Origin: Pseudomonas sp. MIACH
GTDB taxonomy: Bacteria; Pseudomonadota; Gammaproteobacteria; Pseudomonadales; Pseudomonadaceae
DNA: 64,000 nucleotides
Assembly (NCBI RefSeq): GCF_001269925.1
Contig: NZ_LHVO01000033.1
Span: 186,001 to 250,000 of the forward strand
Direction: 5' to 3'
In this document: positions 54,364-63,726 of the stretch, piece by piece
Position numbering within the stretch: position 1 is the stretch's first letter
Layout of the letters: every line of letters starts with the position of its first letter
Position numbers and translations under genes: made by a program
Notes under the pieces: generated by a model
What the model was told of the DNA's origin: nothing
Database searches by the model: none
What the model saw: only the letters and a program-made list of their open reading frames with translations

Positions 54364-55740
54364 ATGGCTATCAAGGTTCTGTTGGTGGAAGACGATCGCG
54401 CCCTGCGTGAAGCATTGGCTGACACGCTGTTGTTGGCGGGCCATGACTACCGGGCGGTCGGTTCTGCCGAGGACGCCTTGGAAGCGGTGGAGCAGGAAAC
54501 CTTCAGCCTGGTGGTCAGCGACGTGAACATGCCCGGCATGGACGGCCACCAGTTGCTCGGCCTGCTGCGTGCGCGTCAGCCGCAACTGCCGGTGCTGTTG
54601 ATGACCGCCCACGGTGCGGTTGAACGAGCCGTGGACGCGATGCGCCAGGGCGCGGCGGATTACCTGGTCAAACCCTTTGAGCCCAAAGCGCTGATCGAGT
54701 TGGTCGCGCGGCATGCCCTGGGCGTGATTGCCGCCCACGAAGGCGAAGGCCCGATTGCCTTCGAACCGGCCAGTGCACAATTGCTTGAGTTGGCGGCCCG
54801 CGTGGCGCGCAGTGATTCCACCGTGCTGATCTCCGGCGAGTCCGGCACCGGTAAAGAGGTGCTGGCGCGTTATATCCACCAGCAGTCGACCCGCGCCAAG
54901 CAACCGTTTATCGCCATCAACTGCGCGGCAATCCCCGACAACATGCTCGAAGCCACCCTGTTCGGCCACGAAAAGGGCTCGTTCACCGGCGCCATCGCGG
55001 CCCAGGCGGGCAAGTTCGAACAGGCCGATGGCGGCACCATCCTGCTCGATGAAATTTCGGAAATGCCCCTGGGCCTGCAAGCCAAACTACTGCGCGTGCT
55101 GCAAGAGCGCGAAGTGGAGCGGGTGGGGGCGCGCAAGCCGATCCAGCTGGATATCCGTGTGGTCGCCACCACCAACCGCGACCTCGCTGGCGAAGTGGCG
55201 GCGGGGCGCTTCCGTGAAGACCTGTTCTACCGGCTCTCGGTGTTCCCCCTGGCCTGGCGCCCGCTGCGTGAACGCCCGGCAGACATCATTCCGCTGGCCG
55301 AGCGCCTGCTGAACAACCACGTCAAAAAAATGAAGCACGCCCAGGCACGGCTGTCGGCGCAAGCCCAGGCCTGCCTGATCAGTTATCCCTGGCCCGGCAA
55401 CGTACGGGAGTTGGACAACGCCATCCAGCGCGCGCTGATTCTGCAGCAGGGTGGCTTGATCCAACCCCAGGATTTCTGCCTGGCCATGGGCAGTGGTGCA
55501 GCGCCATTGCCGACGTTGGCGCCCGTGCCGGTGGTTGCAGAGGCGGAGCCTGCCGGAGGCCTGGGCGACGACCTGCGTCGCCGCGAGTTCCAGATGATCA
55601 TCGACACCCTGCGCGCTGAGCGTGGCCGTCGCAAAGAGGCCGCCGAGCGCCTGGGTATCAGCCCGCGCACCCTGCGCTACAAGCTGGCGCAGATGCGCGA
55701 CGCCGGGATGGATGTGGAAGCGTATTTGTTTGCCACGTAA
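54364..55740 (+). CDS. fleR: Two-component response regulator FleR
   Basis: The product has 458 residues. The receiver domain has the phospho-acceptor Asp53 in VSDVNMPGMDG. The AAA+ domain has GESGTGKE and a sigma-54 loop that reads GSFTGA instead of GAFTGA, keeping the essential FT. The C-terminal Fis-like helix-turn-helix is EAAERLGISPRTLRYKL. FleR activates hook, rod and junction genes, including flgFGHIJKL, with RpoN. A weak hairpin terminator follows. Confidence 0.94.
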   Translation: MAIKVLLVEDDRALREALADTLLLAGHDYRAVGSAEDALEAVEQETFSLVVSDVNMPGMDGHQLLGLLRARQPQLPVLLMTAHGAVERAVDAMRQGAADYLVKPFEPKALIELVARHALGVIAAHEGEGPIAFEPASAQLLELAARVARSDSTVLISGESGTGKEVLARYIHQQSTRAKQPFIAINCAAIPDNMLEATLFGHEKGSFTGAIAAQAGKFEQADGGTILLDEISEMPLGLQAKLLRVLQEREVERVGARKPIQLDIRVVATTNRDLAGEVAAGRFREDLFYRLSVFPLAWRPLRERPADIIPLAERLLNNHVKKMKHAQARLSAQAQACLISYPWPGNVRELDNAIQRALILQQGGLIQPQDFCLAMGSGAAPLPTLAPVPVVAEAEPAGGLGDDLRRREFQMIIDTLRAERGRRKEAAERLGISPRTLRYKLAQMRDAGMDVEAYLFAT

Positions 55741-55748
55741 CCGGTAAC

Positions 55749-55776
55749 AAGGTCGACAAGGTTTGTCGCCTTTTCT
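55749..55776 (+). terminator. Probable terminator after fleR
   Basis: AAGGTCGACAA and TTGTCGCCTTTTCTT form a hairpin with one mismatch and a short T-rich tail. It is a weaker structure than the others. Confidence 0.6.
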
Positions 55777-55794
55777 TACGAGTTGATACAGAGC

Positions 55795-55810
55795 TGGCAC
55801 CCTTGTTGCT
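55795..55810 (+). promoter_or_regulatory. Sigma-54 promoter of fliE operon
   Basis: TGGCACCCTTGTTGCT is a full match to the -24/-12 consensus with GG and GC ten bases apart. It lies 59 bases before fliE and would drive fliEFGHIJ and perhaps the downstream hsb genes. Confidence 0.92.
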
Positions 55811-55868
55811 ACCTCCCCTAGTAATCGCTACGTAGTGTCAAAAATTTGCGGGTTGGAGAGAGAAGGTC

Positions 55869-56198
55869 ATGAGCCAGGGTATTGAGTTCAATCGGTTGAT
55901 GTTGGATATGCGCTCCATGCAAATGGATGCCATGGCACAACCGAAATCCGTCGCGCCAGCGCCGGAATTGGGCCAAAGCAGCTTCGCCGACATGCTCGGC
56001 AAGGCCATCAATAAAGTCAGTGACACTCAGCAAGCCTCCAGCCAGTTGGCCAATGCGTTCGAGATCGGCAAAAGTGGCGTGGACCTTACCGATGTGATGG
56101 TCGCCTCGCAAAAGGCCAGCGTCTCCTTCCAGGCCCTGACCCAAGTGCGTAACAAGCTGGTTCAGGCCTATCAAGACATCATGCAGATGCCGGTTTAA
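55869..56198 (+). CDS. fliE: Flagellar hook-basal body complex protein FliE
   Basis: The product has 109 residues joining the MS ring and rod. The segments [40 protein letters not shown] and [21 protein letters not shown] define FliE. GGAGAGAGAAGGTC lies before the ATG. First gene of the fliE-J operon. Confidence 0.95.
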   Translation: MSQGIEFNRLMLDMRSMQMDAMAQPKSVAPAPELGQSSFADMLGKAINKVSDTQQASSQLANAFEIGKSGVDLTDVMVASQKASVSFQALTQVRNKLVQAYQDIMQMPV

Positions 56199-56214
56199 GG
56201 GCGAGATTTAAGTC

Positions 56215-57993
56215 ATGGCAGAAGCAGTCTCCGACAACGTACCCGCCAAGGCAGACGGCAAGCCGCCGCTGTTTGGCCTGTCGTTCCTGGAAAACCTCTC
56301 GGAAATGACCATGTTGCGTCAGGTGGGCCTGATGGTCGGCCTGGCTGCCAGCGTGGCGATTGGTTTTGCCGTGGTGTTGTGGTCGCAGCAACCCGATTAC
56401 CGGCCGTTGTACGGCAGCCTGGCGGGCATGGATTCCAAGCAGATCATGGAAACCCTCGCCGCCGCCGACATCGCCTACACCGTAGAGCCCAACTCCGGCG
56501 CCTTGCTGGTCAAGGCCGACGATGTGGCCCGTGCACGCATGAAGCTGGCCGCCGCCGGCGTGACCCCGTCCGACAGCAATATCGGTTTCGAGATCCTCGA
56601 CAAGGACCAGGGCCTGGGGACCAGCCAGTTCATGGAGGCCACCCGCTACCGTCGTGGCCTGGAAGGCGAGCTGGCGCGCACCATTTCCAGCCTCAACAAC
56701 GTCAAGGGTGCCCGCGTGCACCTGGCGATTCCGAAAAGCTCGGTGTTTGTGCGCGACGAGCGCAAGCCTAGTGCCTCGGTACTGGTCGAACTGTTTTCCG
56801 GCCGCTCCCTGGAGCCTGGCCAGGTGCTGGCGATCATCAACCTGGTGGCCACCAGCGTTCCCGAACTGAGCAAGTCGCAAATCACCGTGGTCGACCAGAA
56901 GGGCAACCTGCTGTCCGACATGGCCGAAAACTCCGCGCTGACCCAGGCCGGCAAGCAGTTCGACTACAGCCGCCGCATGGAAAGCATGCTCACCCAGCGT
57001 GTGCACAACATCCTGCAACCGGTGCTGGGCAATGACCGCTACAAGGCGGAAGTGTCTGCCGATGTGGACTTCAGTGCCGTCGAGTCGACCTCCGAGCAGT
57101 TCAACCCGGACCAGCCGGCCCTGCGCAGTGAGCAGTCCACCAGCGAACAACGCACCGCCAGCAATGGCCCGCAAGGTGTGCCGGGTGCCCTGAGCAACCA
57201 GCCGCCAGCCCCGGCCTCGGCGCCGCAAACCACCGGTGGCGCTGCCGCTACTGCTGGCGCGATCCAGCCTGGCCAGCCACTGTTGGACGCCAACGGCCAG
57301 CAGATCATGGACCCGGCCACCGGCCAGCCGATGCTTGCGCCATACCCGGCGGACAAGCGTAACCAGTCCACCAAGAACTTCGAGCTCGACCGTTCCATCA
57401 GCCACACCAAGCAGCAGCAGGGGCGCGTCAATCGCCTGTCGGTGTCGGTGGTGGTCGATGATCAGGTCAAGGTCAATGCCGCTGACGGTGCTGTAACGCG
57501 TGCGCCGTGGAGCGCCGACGAATTGGCGCGCTTCACACGCCTGGTGCAGGACGCCGTCGGTTTCGACGCCAGCCGTGGTGACAGCGTCAGCGTGATCAAC
57601 ATGCCGTTCTCCGCCGAGCGTGGCGAAGTGATTGCCGAAGCGGCGTTCTACACCCAGCCGTGGTTCTGGGACATCGTCAAGCAAGTGCTGGGTGTGTTGT
57701 TCATCCTGGTCCTGGTGTTCGGCGTGCTGCGCCCGGTGCTCAACAACATCACCGGCAACGGCAAGAAACAACTGGCAGCCTTCGGTGGCAGCGATGTCGA
57801 GTTGGGTGGCATGGGCGGCCTGGATGGCGAACTGGCCAACGACCGCGTCAGCCTCGGTGGCCCGCAAAGCATCCTGTTGCCAAGCCCGAGCGAAGGTTAC
57901 GACGCTCAGTTGAACGCAATCAAAAGTCTGGTAGCAGAAGACCCGGGCCGTGTGGCCCAGGTCGTGAAAGAGTGGATTAACGCAGATGAGTGA
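56215..57993 (+). CDS. fliF: Flagellar MS-ring protein FliF
   Basis: The product has 592 residues. One membrane helix lies near residues 40-62 (VGLMVGLAASVAIGFAVVLW) and another near 485-505 (VLGVLFILVLVFGVLRPVL). The periplasmic part between them has the ring-building motifs of the YscJ/FliF family (GFEILDKDQGLGTSQFMEAT and LARTISSLNNVKGARVHLAI). The cytoplasmic C-terminal end (VKSLVAEDPGRVAQVVKEWI-like) binds FliG. The stop overlaps the start of fliG by eight bases. Confidence 0.95.
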   Translation: MAEAVSDNVPAKADGKPPLFGLSFLENLSEMTMLRQVGLMVGLAASVAIGFAVVLWSQQPDYRPLYGSLAGMDSKQIMETLAAADIAYTVEPNSGALLVKADDVARARMKLAAAGVTPSDSNIGFEILDKDQGLGTSQFMEATRYRRGLEGELARTISSLNNVKGARVHLAIPKSSVFVRDERKPSASVLVELFSGRSLEPGQVLAIINLVATSVPELSKSQITVVDQKGNLLSDMAENSALTQAGKQFDYSRRMESMLTQRVHNILQPVLGNDRYKAEVSADVDFSAVESTSEQFNPDQPALRSEQSTSEQRTASNGPQGVPGALSNQPPAPASAPQTTGGAAATAGAIQPGQPLLDANGQQIMDPATGQPMLAPYPADKRNQSTKNFELDRSISHTKQQQGRVNRLSVSVVVDDQVKVNAADGAVTRAPWSADELARFTRLVQDAVGFDASRGDSVSVINMPFSAERGEVIAEAAFYTQPWFWDIVKQVLGVLFILVLVFGVLRPVLNNITGNGKKQLAAFGGSDVELGGMGGLDGELANDRVSLGGPQSILLPSPSEGYDAQLNAIKSLVAEDPGRVAQVVKEWINADE

Positions 57994-59005
57994 TAGTCGA
58001 GCCGCTGTTGCCAAACTCACCAAGGTCGATAAAGCCGCAGTCCTGCTGCTGTCCCTCGGTGAAACCGACGCCGCCCAAGTGTTGCGTCACATGGGGCCCA
58101 AAGAGGTCCAGCGTGTGGGCGTGGCCATGGCGCAGATGCGCAATGTGCACCGTGAGCAGGTCGAGCAGGTGATGAGCGAGTTCGTCGAGATCGTCGGCGA
58201 CCAGACCAGCCTGGGCGTCGGCTCCGACAGCTACATCCGCAAGATGCTCACCTCGGCCCTGGGCGAAGACAAGGCCAACGGCCTGATCGACCGCATCCTG
58301 CTGGGCGGCAACACCAGCGGCCTCGACAGCCTCAAATGGATGGAGCCGCGCGCGGTCGCCGACGTTATCCGCTACGAGCACCCGCAGATCCAGGCGATCG
58401 TGGTGGCTTATCTCGACCCGGACCAGGCCGGTGAAGTGCTTGGCCACTTCGACCATAAAGTGCGCCTGGACATCATCCTGCGCGTGTCGTCGCTGAACAC
58501 CGTACAGCCGGCGGCCCTGAAAGAACTCAACACGATTCTCGAGAAACAGTTCTCGGGCAACTCGAACGCCTCGCGGACCACCTTGGGTGGCATCAAGCGC
58601 GCAGCCGACATCATGAACTTCCTCGACAGCTCGGTCGAAGGCCAGTTGATGGACTCGATCCGCGAGATCGACGACACCCTGTCCGGCCAGATCGAAGACC
58701 TCATGTTCGTGTTCAACAACCTCTCCGATGTCGACGACCGTGGCATCCAGGCGCTGCTGCGCGAAGTGTCCTCCGACGTGCTGGTACTGGCACTGAAGGG
58801 CTCCGACGAAGGCGTCAAGGAGAAGATCTTCAAGAACATGTCCAAGCGTGCGTCCGAGCTGTTGCGCGACGACCTCGAAGCCAAAGGCCCGGTACGCGTC
58901 AGCGACGTGGAAACCGCGCAGAAAGAAATCCTCACCATTGCCCGCCGTATGGCCGAAGCCGGAGAAATCGTTCTCGGCGGGAAGGGCGGCGAAGAAATGA
59001 TCTAA
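57986..59005 (+). CDS. fliG: Flagellar motor switch protein FliG
   Basis: The product has 339 residues. The N-terminal domain binds FliF, the middle has the EHPQIQAIVVAYLDP motif, and the C-terminal domain has the torque helix. That helix carries conserved charged residues in LDSSVEGQLMDSIREIDDTL and DDRGIQALLREV. Size and order are standard. It overlaps fliF by eight bases and precedes fliH. Confidence 0.96.
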   Translation: MSDSRAAVAKLTKVDKAAVLLLSLGETDAAQVLRHMGPKEVQRVGVAMAQMRNVHREQVEQVMSEFVEIVGDQTSLGVGSDSYIRKMLTSALGEDKANGLIDRILLGGNTSGLDSLKWMEPRAVADVIRYEHPQIQAIVVAYLDPDQAGEVLGHFDHKVRLDIILRVSSLNTVQPAALKELNTILEKQFSGNSNASRTTLGGIKRAADIMNFLDSSVEGQLMDSIREIDDTLSGQIEDLMFVFNNLSDVDDRGIQALLREVSSDVLVLALKGSDEGVKEKIFKNMSKRASELLRDDLEAKGPVRVSDVETAQKEILTIARRMAEAGEIVLGGKGGEEMI

Positions 59006-59015
59006 GGCGCCACTC

Positions 59016-59780
59016 ATGTCGAACAAAGATGAGGCGCCCAGCGATCTGATTCGCGCACGGGACGTCGGTGGGTTCGACATCTGGTCGTTGCCCAGCTTCG
59101 ATCCGCATGTGCCCGAGCCCGAGCCGGAACCGGTCGAAGAGCCTCCCGTGGAAATGGAAGAGGTGCCGCTGGATGAAGTCCAGCCACTGACCCTGGAAGA
59201 GTTGGAGAGCATTCGCCAAGAGGCCTACAACGAGGGCTTCGCCGCGGGCGAGAAAGACGGGTTTCGCAGCACCACCCTCAAGGTGCGCCAGGAAGCCGAG
59301 GCGGCGCTGAGCGTCAAGCTGGCCAGCCTGGAGCGCCTGATGGGGACGTTGTTCGATCCCATCGCCGAGCAGGATTCGCAGATCGAAAAGTCCATGGTCG
59401 GCCTGGTACAGCACATCACCCGCCAGGTGATCCAGCGCGAACTGGTGTTGGACTCCAGCCAGATCGAAAGCGTGATGCGCGAAGCCCTCAAGCTGCTGCC
59501 CCTGGGCGTCGGCAATGTGCGGCTGTACATCAACCCGCAGGATTTCGAACAGGTCAAAGCCCTGCGTGAGCGCCATGAAGAAACCTGGCGCATCGTCGAA
59601 GATGCGGCGCTGCAGCCCGGTGGTTGCCGGGTCGAGACCGAGCACAGCCGCATCGATGCCACGGTGGAAACCCGCATCAGCCAGATCATGGCCAAGCTGC
59701 TTGACCAACAACACGAGCAGGCGCTGAACCCGGCCGAGCCGGACCTGAGCGTGGACCTGGACGCCCCCGATGCGCCTTGA
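59016..59780 (+). CDS. fliH: Flagellar assembly protein FliH
   Basis: The product has 254 residues. The N-terminal third is acidic and disordered, rich in Pro/Glu ([17 protein letters not shown]). A glycine-zipper-like helix follows ([12 protein letters not shown]), then the C-terminal ATPase-stator domain ([19 protein letters not shown]). FliH holds the FliI ATPase at the export gate. It overlaps fliI by 11 bases. Confidence 0.92.
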   Translation: MSNKDEAPSDLIRARDVGGFDIWSLPSFDPHVPEPEPEPVEEPPVEMEEVPLDEVQPLTLEELESIRQEAYNEGFAAGEKDGFRSTTLKVRQEAEAALSVKLASLERLMGTLFDPIAEQDSQIEKSMVGLVQHITRQVIQRELVLDSSQIESVMREALKLLPLGVGNVRLYINPQDFEQVKALRERHEETWRIVEDAALQPGGCRVETEHSRIDATVETRISQIMAKLLDQQHEQALNPAEPDLSVDLDAPDAP

Positions 59781-61128
59781 TCGCACCAGTTTCGCCAAGC
59801 GCCTGGGCGGCTATGCCGAGGCCGCCGAATTGCCCGGTCAGCCGATCCTCGAAGGGCGTCTGTTGCGCATGGTTGGCCTGACCCTCGAAGCCGAAGGCCT
59901 GCGCGCGGCCATGGGCAGCCGCTGCATGGTGATCAACGACGACAGCTATCACCCGGTGCAGGTCGAAGCCGAGGTGATGGGCTTTTCCGGCAACAAGATT
60001 TTCCTGATGCCCGTCGGCAGCCTGGCCGGCATCGCCCCCGGCGCCCGCGTGGTGCCCCTGGCCGACACCGGCCGCCTGCCCATGGGCATGAGCATGCTCG
60101 GCCGTGTGCTGGACGGCGCCGGTCGCGCGCTGGATGGCAAGGGCGGCATGAAGGCCGAAGACTGGGTGCCGATGGACGGCCCCACCATCAACCCGCTCAA
60201 CCGCAACCCCATCAGCGTGCCGCTGGACGTGGGGATTCGCAGCATCAACGGTTTATTGACGGTCGGCCGTGGCCAGCGTCTGGGCCTGTTCGCCGGTACG
60301 GGTGTGGGTAAGTCGGTATTGCTCGGCATGATGACGCGCTTTACCGAGGCCGACATCATCGTGGTGGGCCTGATCGGCGAGCGCGGCCGTGAGGTGAAGG
60401 AGTTCATCGAGCACAGCCTTGGTGAAGAAGGCCTCAAGCGCTCGGTGGTGGTCGCATCCCCTGCGGACGATGCGCCGCTGATGCGTTTGCGCGCGGCCAT
60501 GTACTGCACGCGCATCGCCGAATATTTTCGCGACAAGGGCAAGAACGTCCTGTTGCTGATGGACTCGCTCACGCGTTTCGCCCAGGCCCAGCGGGAAATC
60601 GCCCTGGCCATCGGCGAGCCGCCAGCCACCAAGGGCTACCCGCCGTCGGTGTTCGCCAAGCTGCCCAAGCTGGTGGAGCGCGCCGGTAATGCCGAGGCCG
60701 GTGGTGGCTCGATCACCGCGTTCTACACCGTATTGTCCGAAGGCGATGACCAGCAGGATCCCATCGCCGACTCGGCGCGGGGCGTGCTCGACGGCCACAT
60801 TGTGTTGTCGCGGCGTTTGGCGGAGGAGGGGCACTACCCGGCCATCGACATCGAAGCGTCCATCAGCCGGGTCATGCCCGCGGTGGTCACGCCGGAGCAT
60901 ATGGCCCGTGCGCAGCAGTTCAAGCAACTGTGGTCGCGCTATCAACAGAGCCGCGATCTGATCAGCGTCGGCGCCTATGTGGCCGGGGGTGACCGCGACA
61001 CCGACCTGGCGATCGCCCTGCAACCGCAGTTGGTGACCTACTTGCGCCAGGGCCTCAACGACAAGATCAGCATGGGTGAAAGCGAAGCGCATTTGCAGTC
61101 CATCTTTGCCCCTGCGCCAGGCGGTTAA
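59770..61128 (+). CDS. fliI: Flagellum-specific ATP synthase FliI
   Basis: The product has 452 residues of the F1-beta-like ATPase family. The Walker A is AGTGVGKS with Lys181, and the Walker B region is [20 protein letters not shown]. The family signature [18 protein letters not shown] follows. It helps to power and chaperone flagellar export. The ATG at 59770 lies inside fliH, typical of coupled translation. Confidence 0.96.
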   Translation: MRLDRTSFAKRLGGYAEAAELPGQPILEGRLLRMVGLTLEAEGLRAAMGSRCMVINDDSYHPVQVEAEVMGFSGNKIFLMPVGSLAGIAPGARVVPLADTGRLPMGMSMLGRVLDGAGRALDGKGGMKAEDWVPMDGPTINPLNRNPISVPLDVGIRSINGLLTVGRGQRLGLFAGTGVGKSVLLGMMTRFTEADIIVVGLIGERGREVKEFIEHSLGEEGLKRSVVVASPADDAPLMRLRAAMYCTRIAEYFRDKGKNVLLLMDSLTRFAQAQREIALAIGEPPATKGYPPSVFAKLPKLVERAGNAEAGGGSITAFYTVLSEGDDQQDPIADSARGVLDGHIVLSRRLAEEGHYPAIDIEASISRVMPAVVTPEHMARAQQFKQLWSRYQQSRDLISVGAYVAGGDRDTDLAIALQPQLVTYLRQGLNDKISMGESEAHLQSIFAPAPGG

Positions 61129-61131
61129 GCC

Positions 61132-61581
61132 ATGGCCAACAGCCGCGCCGCGCGCCTGGCCCCGGTGGTGGACATGGCCGAAAAGGCCGAAAAAACCGCC
61201 GTCCAGCGCCTGGGGTATTTCCAGGGGCAAGTCCGTTTGGCGCAAAGCAAGCTGGGCGACCTGGAGCGCTTTCGCGGCGAGTACCAGCAGCAATGGATCG
61301 AGCGCGGCACCCAGGGGGTGTCGGGCCAGTGGCTGATGGGTTACCAGGGATTTCTCAATCAGCTGGAAACGGCCGTCGGCCAGCAGCGCCAGAGCCTGGC
61401 CTGGCACCAGAACAACCTTGATAAGGCCCGCGAGAGCTGGCAGGCAGCGTTTGCCCGGGTCGAGGGGCTGCGTAAACTGGTGCAGCGCTACATCGACGAA
61501 GCGCGGGCCTTGGAAGACAAGCGCGAGCAGAAGCTGCTCGACGAGCTATCGCAACGCCTGCCGCGCCAATCACAATTCTGA
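61132..61581 (+). CDS. fliJ: Flagellar export protein FliJ
   Basis: The product has 149 residues, almost entirely coiled coil. LAPVVDMAEKAEKTAVQRLG at the start and a basic/acidic heptad pattern to the end fit FliJ, which links FliI to the export gate. It starts three bases after the fliI stop. It is the last structural gene of the operon; a 94-base gap separates it from the STAS gene. Confidence 0.92.
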   Translation: MANSRAARLAPVVDMAEKAEKTAVQRLGYFQGQVRLAQSKLGDLERFRGEYQQQWIERGTQGVSGQWLMGYQGFLNQLETAVGQQRQSLAWHQNNLDKARESWQAAFARVEGLRKLVQRYIDEARALEDKREQKLLDELSQRLPRQSQF

Positions 61582-61675
61582 CCCCGCCGGCACCTACAGT
61601 TGTCGCGTGGTGTTGCTCGTATCCCATTCGCCTGCTACACCTTGTGTCTATTGCTAATGACAAGGAAGCAGTCGC

Positions 61676-61981
61676 ATGTCAGTTGAGTCAGAAGTATCCC
61701 TGGATGGGAAGAAGTTGACGATCGCCATCAAAGGTCGGTTCGATTTCGGCAGTCACCAGACGTTTCGTGACGCCTACGAGCGTTACTACAAGGTGCCTGA
61801 GTTGTATGTGGTCGACCTCAAAGAGACCACCTACATGGACAGTTCGGCCCTGGGCATGCTCCTGCTCCTGAGGGACCATGCCGGTGGCGAAGAGGCGGAG
61901 GTCCAGGTGATTAACTCCAACTCCGATGTGCGCAAGATCCTCGCCATCTCCAACTTCGACAAACTGTTCGACATTAATTGA
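61676..61981 (+). CDS. hsbA: Anti-sigma factor antagonist HsbA (STAS domain)
   Basis: The product has 101 residues, a single STAS domain. The phosphorylatable serine is Ser56 in YMDSSALGMLLLL, the same number as in P. aeruginosa HsbA. In that species HsbA, depending on phosphorylation by HsbR, binds either the anti-sigma factor FlgM or a diguanylate cyclase and so shifts cells between swimming and biofilm. A GACAAGGAAG ribosome site precedes the ATG. Its stop overlaps the TTG start of hsbR. The name is by domain order plus gene order. Confidence 0.88.
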   Translation: MSVESEVSLDGKKLTIAIKGRFDFGSHQTFRDAYERYYKVPELYVVDLKETTYMDSSALGMLLLLRDHAGGEEAEVQVINSNSDVRKILAISNFDKLFDIN

Positions 61982-63696
61982 GCACCCTGGCCCCCGCGCC
62001 TGAGGCGCTGACGATCCTGATCGCCGAAGACAGTGCCACCGACCTGCTGTTGCTGTCGACCATCGTGCGGCGTCAGGGCCACCGCGTGCTCACTGCCAGC
62101 AACGGCGAGGAAGCCGTCGAAGTATTTGCCCGCGAGCGTCCGCAGTTGGTGCTGATGGACGCATTGATGCCGGTGATGGACGGGTTTGGCGCCGCGCGCT
62201 GGATCAAGCAGCTGGCGGGCGAGGAACTGGTCCCCATCATCTTCCTGACGTCCTTGCGCGAAAGCGCCGCCTTGGCCGAATGCCTGGATGCGGGGGGAGA
62301 TGACTTTCTGCCCAAACCCTACAACCCGCTGATCCTGGCGGCCAAGATCAACGCCATGGACCGCCTGCGCCGTTTGCAAGCCACGGTGCTGCAGCAGCGC
62401 GACCAGATCGCCAGGCACCATGACTACCTCTTGCACGAGCAACGGGTGGCCAAGGCGGTGTTCGATAAAGTCGCTCACTCTGGCTGCATCAACGCGGCGC
62501 CGAATATCCGCTACCTGCAATCGCCCTATGCGCTGTTCAACGGCGACCTGCTGCTGGCGGCCTACACGCCGTCGGGCGATATGCACGTACTGCTCGGCGA
62601 CTTCACCGGCCACGGCCTGCCGGCAGCGGTAGGGGCCATGCCCCTGGCGGAAGTGTTCTACGGCATGACCGCCAAGGGCTACGGCCTGGTGCAGATCCTG
62701 CGAGAGATGAATGCCAAGCTCAAGCGCATCCTGCCGGTGGACATGTTCTGCTGCGCCACGTTGTTGTGCCTGAGCACCCAGCGGCGAGTAGTGGAAGTGT
62801 GGAACGGCGGCATGCCCGACGGCTATGTGCATGACATCGCCAGTGGCAAGCGTACCCCGCTGCAGTCGCGGCATTTGCCCTTGGGGGTGCTGTCGGCGCA
62901 AGCCTTCGATGACCGCACCGAAGTCTGGCCCATGGCCCTGGGTGATCGGGTGTTCCTGCTCTCCGACGGCGTGCTGGATACCGCCGATGCCAACGATCAA
63001 CTGTTTGGCGCCGTGCGGTTGCATCAGGTCTTCGCCGCCAATCGCGACCCCGATCGCCTGTTCGAGGACATCGAACAGGCCCTGGCGGCGTTTCGCGGGG
63101 AAGCGCGGGATGACGTGAGCATGGTGGAAATCACCTTGCAGCCCGGACAATCGCTGCGCGCCACCGGGCCGTTATACGCCGACAGCGGCCAGTCATGCCC
63201 GCTGGATTGGGCGGTGAGTTTCGAGTTTCGTGCCGAGACCCTCAAGCGTTACAACCCCTTGCCCTACCTGCTGCAACTGCTGCTGGAGATCCATGGCCTG
63301 CGCGAGCAGAGCGGGGCGCTCTACAGCGTGATGGCCGAGTTGTATTCCAATGCGCTGGAACATGGCGTGCTGGGCCTGGACTCGCGGCTCAAGCGCAATG
63401 CCCAGGGCTTTGCCGAGTATTACCGCCAGCGCAATGAACGCCTGGCGCAGTTGAACAGCGGTTTTGTGCGCGTGCATGTGCAGGTGGTGCCCACCGAAGC
63501 GGGCGGCAAGATGAGCCTGCGCCTTGAAGACAGTGGGCCAGGCTTCGACGTGGAGCAGGTGCTGGCGCGGCCGCTGGATATCGACCGCCTGTCCGGGCGC
63601 GGCCTGAGCCTGGTGCGCCAACTGAGCAGCGAGGTGCGCTGGTCCGACGGTGGGCGCAGTGTCTGCGTAGAGTTTTGCTGGGGCGCTCTGGCATAA
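61978..63696 (+). CDS. hsbR: Response regulator with PP2C phosphatase and HATPase kinase domains HsbR
   Basis: The product has 572 residues. The receiver domain (about 10-130) has acidic Asp18, phospho-acceptor Asp61 in VLMDALMPVMDG and Lys113 in FLPKPYNP. The PP2C/SpoIIE phosphatase domain (about 185-395) has LLGDFTGHGLPAAVGA and SDGVLDTAD. The C-terminal HATPase domain (about 430-572) has ELYSNALEHGV, LEDSGPGFD and GRGLSLVRQL. It can thus dephosphorylate or phosphorylate HsbA, governed by HptB through the receiver. The start is TTG, overlapping the hsbA stop (TTGA). Confidence 0.9.
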   Translation: MSTLAPAPEALTILIAEDSATDLLLLSTIVRRQGHRVLTASNGEEAVEVFARERPQLVLMDALMPVMDGFGAARWIKQLAGEELVPIIFLTSLRESAALAECLDAGGDDFLPKPYNPLILAAKINAMDRLRRLQATVLQQRDQIARHHDYLLHEQRVAKAVFDKVAHSGCINAAPNIRYLQSPYALFNGDLLLAAYTPSGDMHVLLGDFTGHGLPAAVGAMPLAEVFYGMTAKGYGLVQILREMNAKLKRILPVDMFCCATLLCLSTQRRVVEVWNGGMPDGYVHDIASGKRTPLQSRHLPLGVLSAQAFDDRTEVWPMALGDRVFLLSDGVLDTADANDQLFGAVRLHQVFAANRDPDRLFEDIEQALAAFRGEARDDVSMVEITLQPGQSLRATGPLYADSGQSCPLDWAVSFEFRAETLKRYNPLPYLLQLLLEIHGLREQSGALYSVMAELYSNALEHGVLGLDSRLKRNAQGFAEYYRQRNERLAQLNSGFVRVHVQVVPTEAGGKMSLRLEDSGPGFDVEQVLARPLDIDRLSGRGLSLVRQLSSEVRWSDGGRSVCVEFCWGALA

Positions 63697-63726
63697 TCCG
63701 CCGATTCTTGATCAAGGAGCGAGCAA

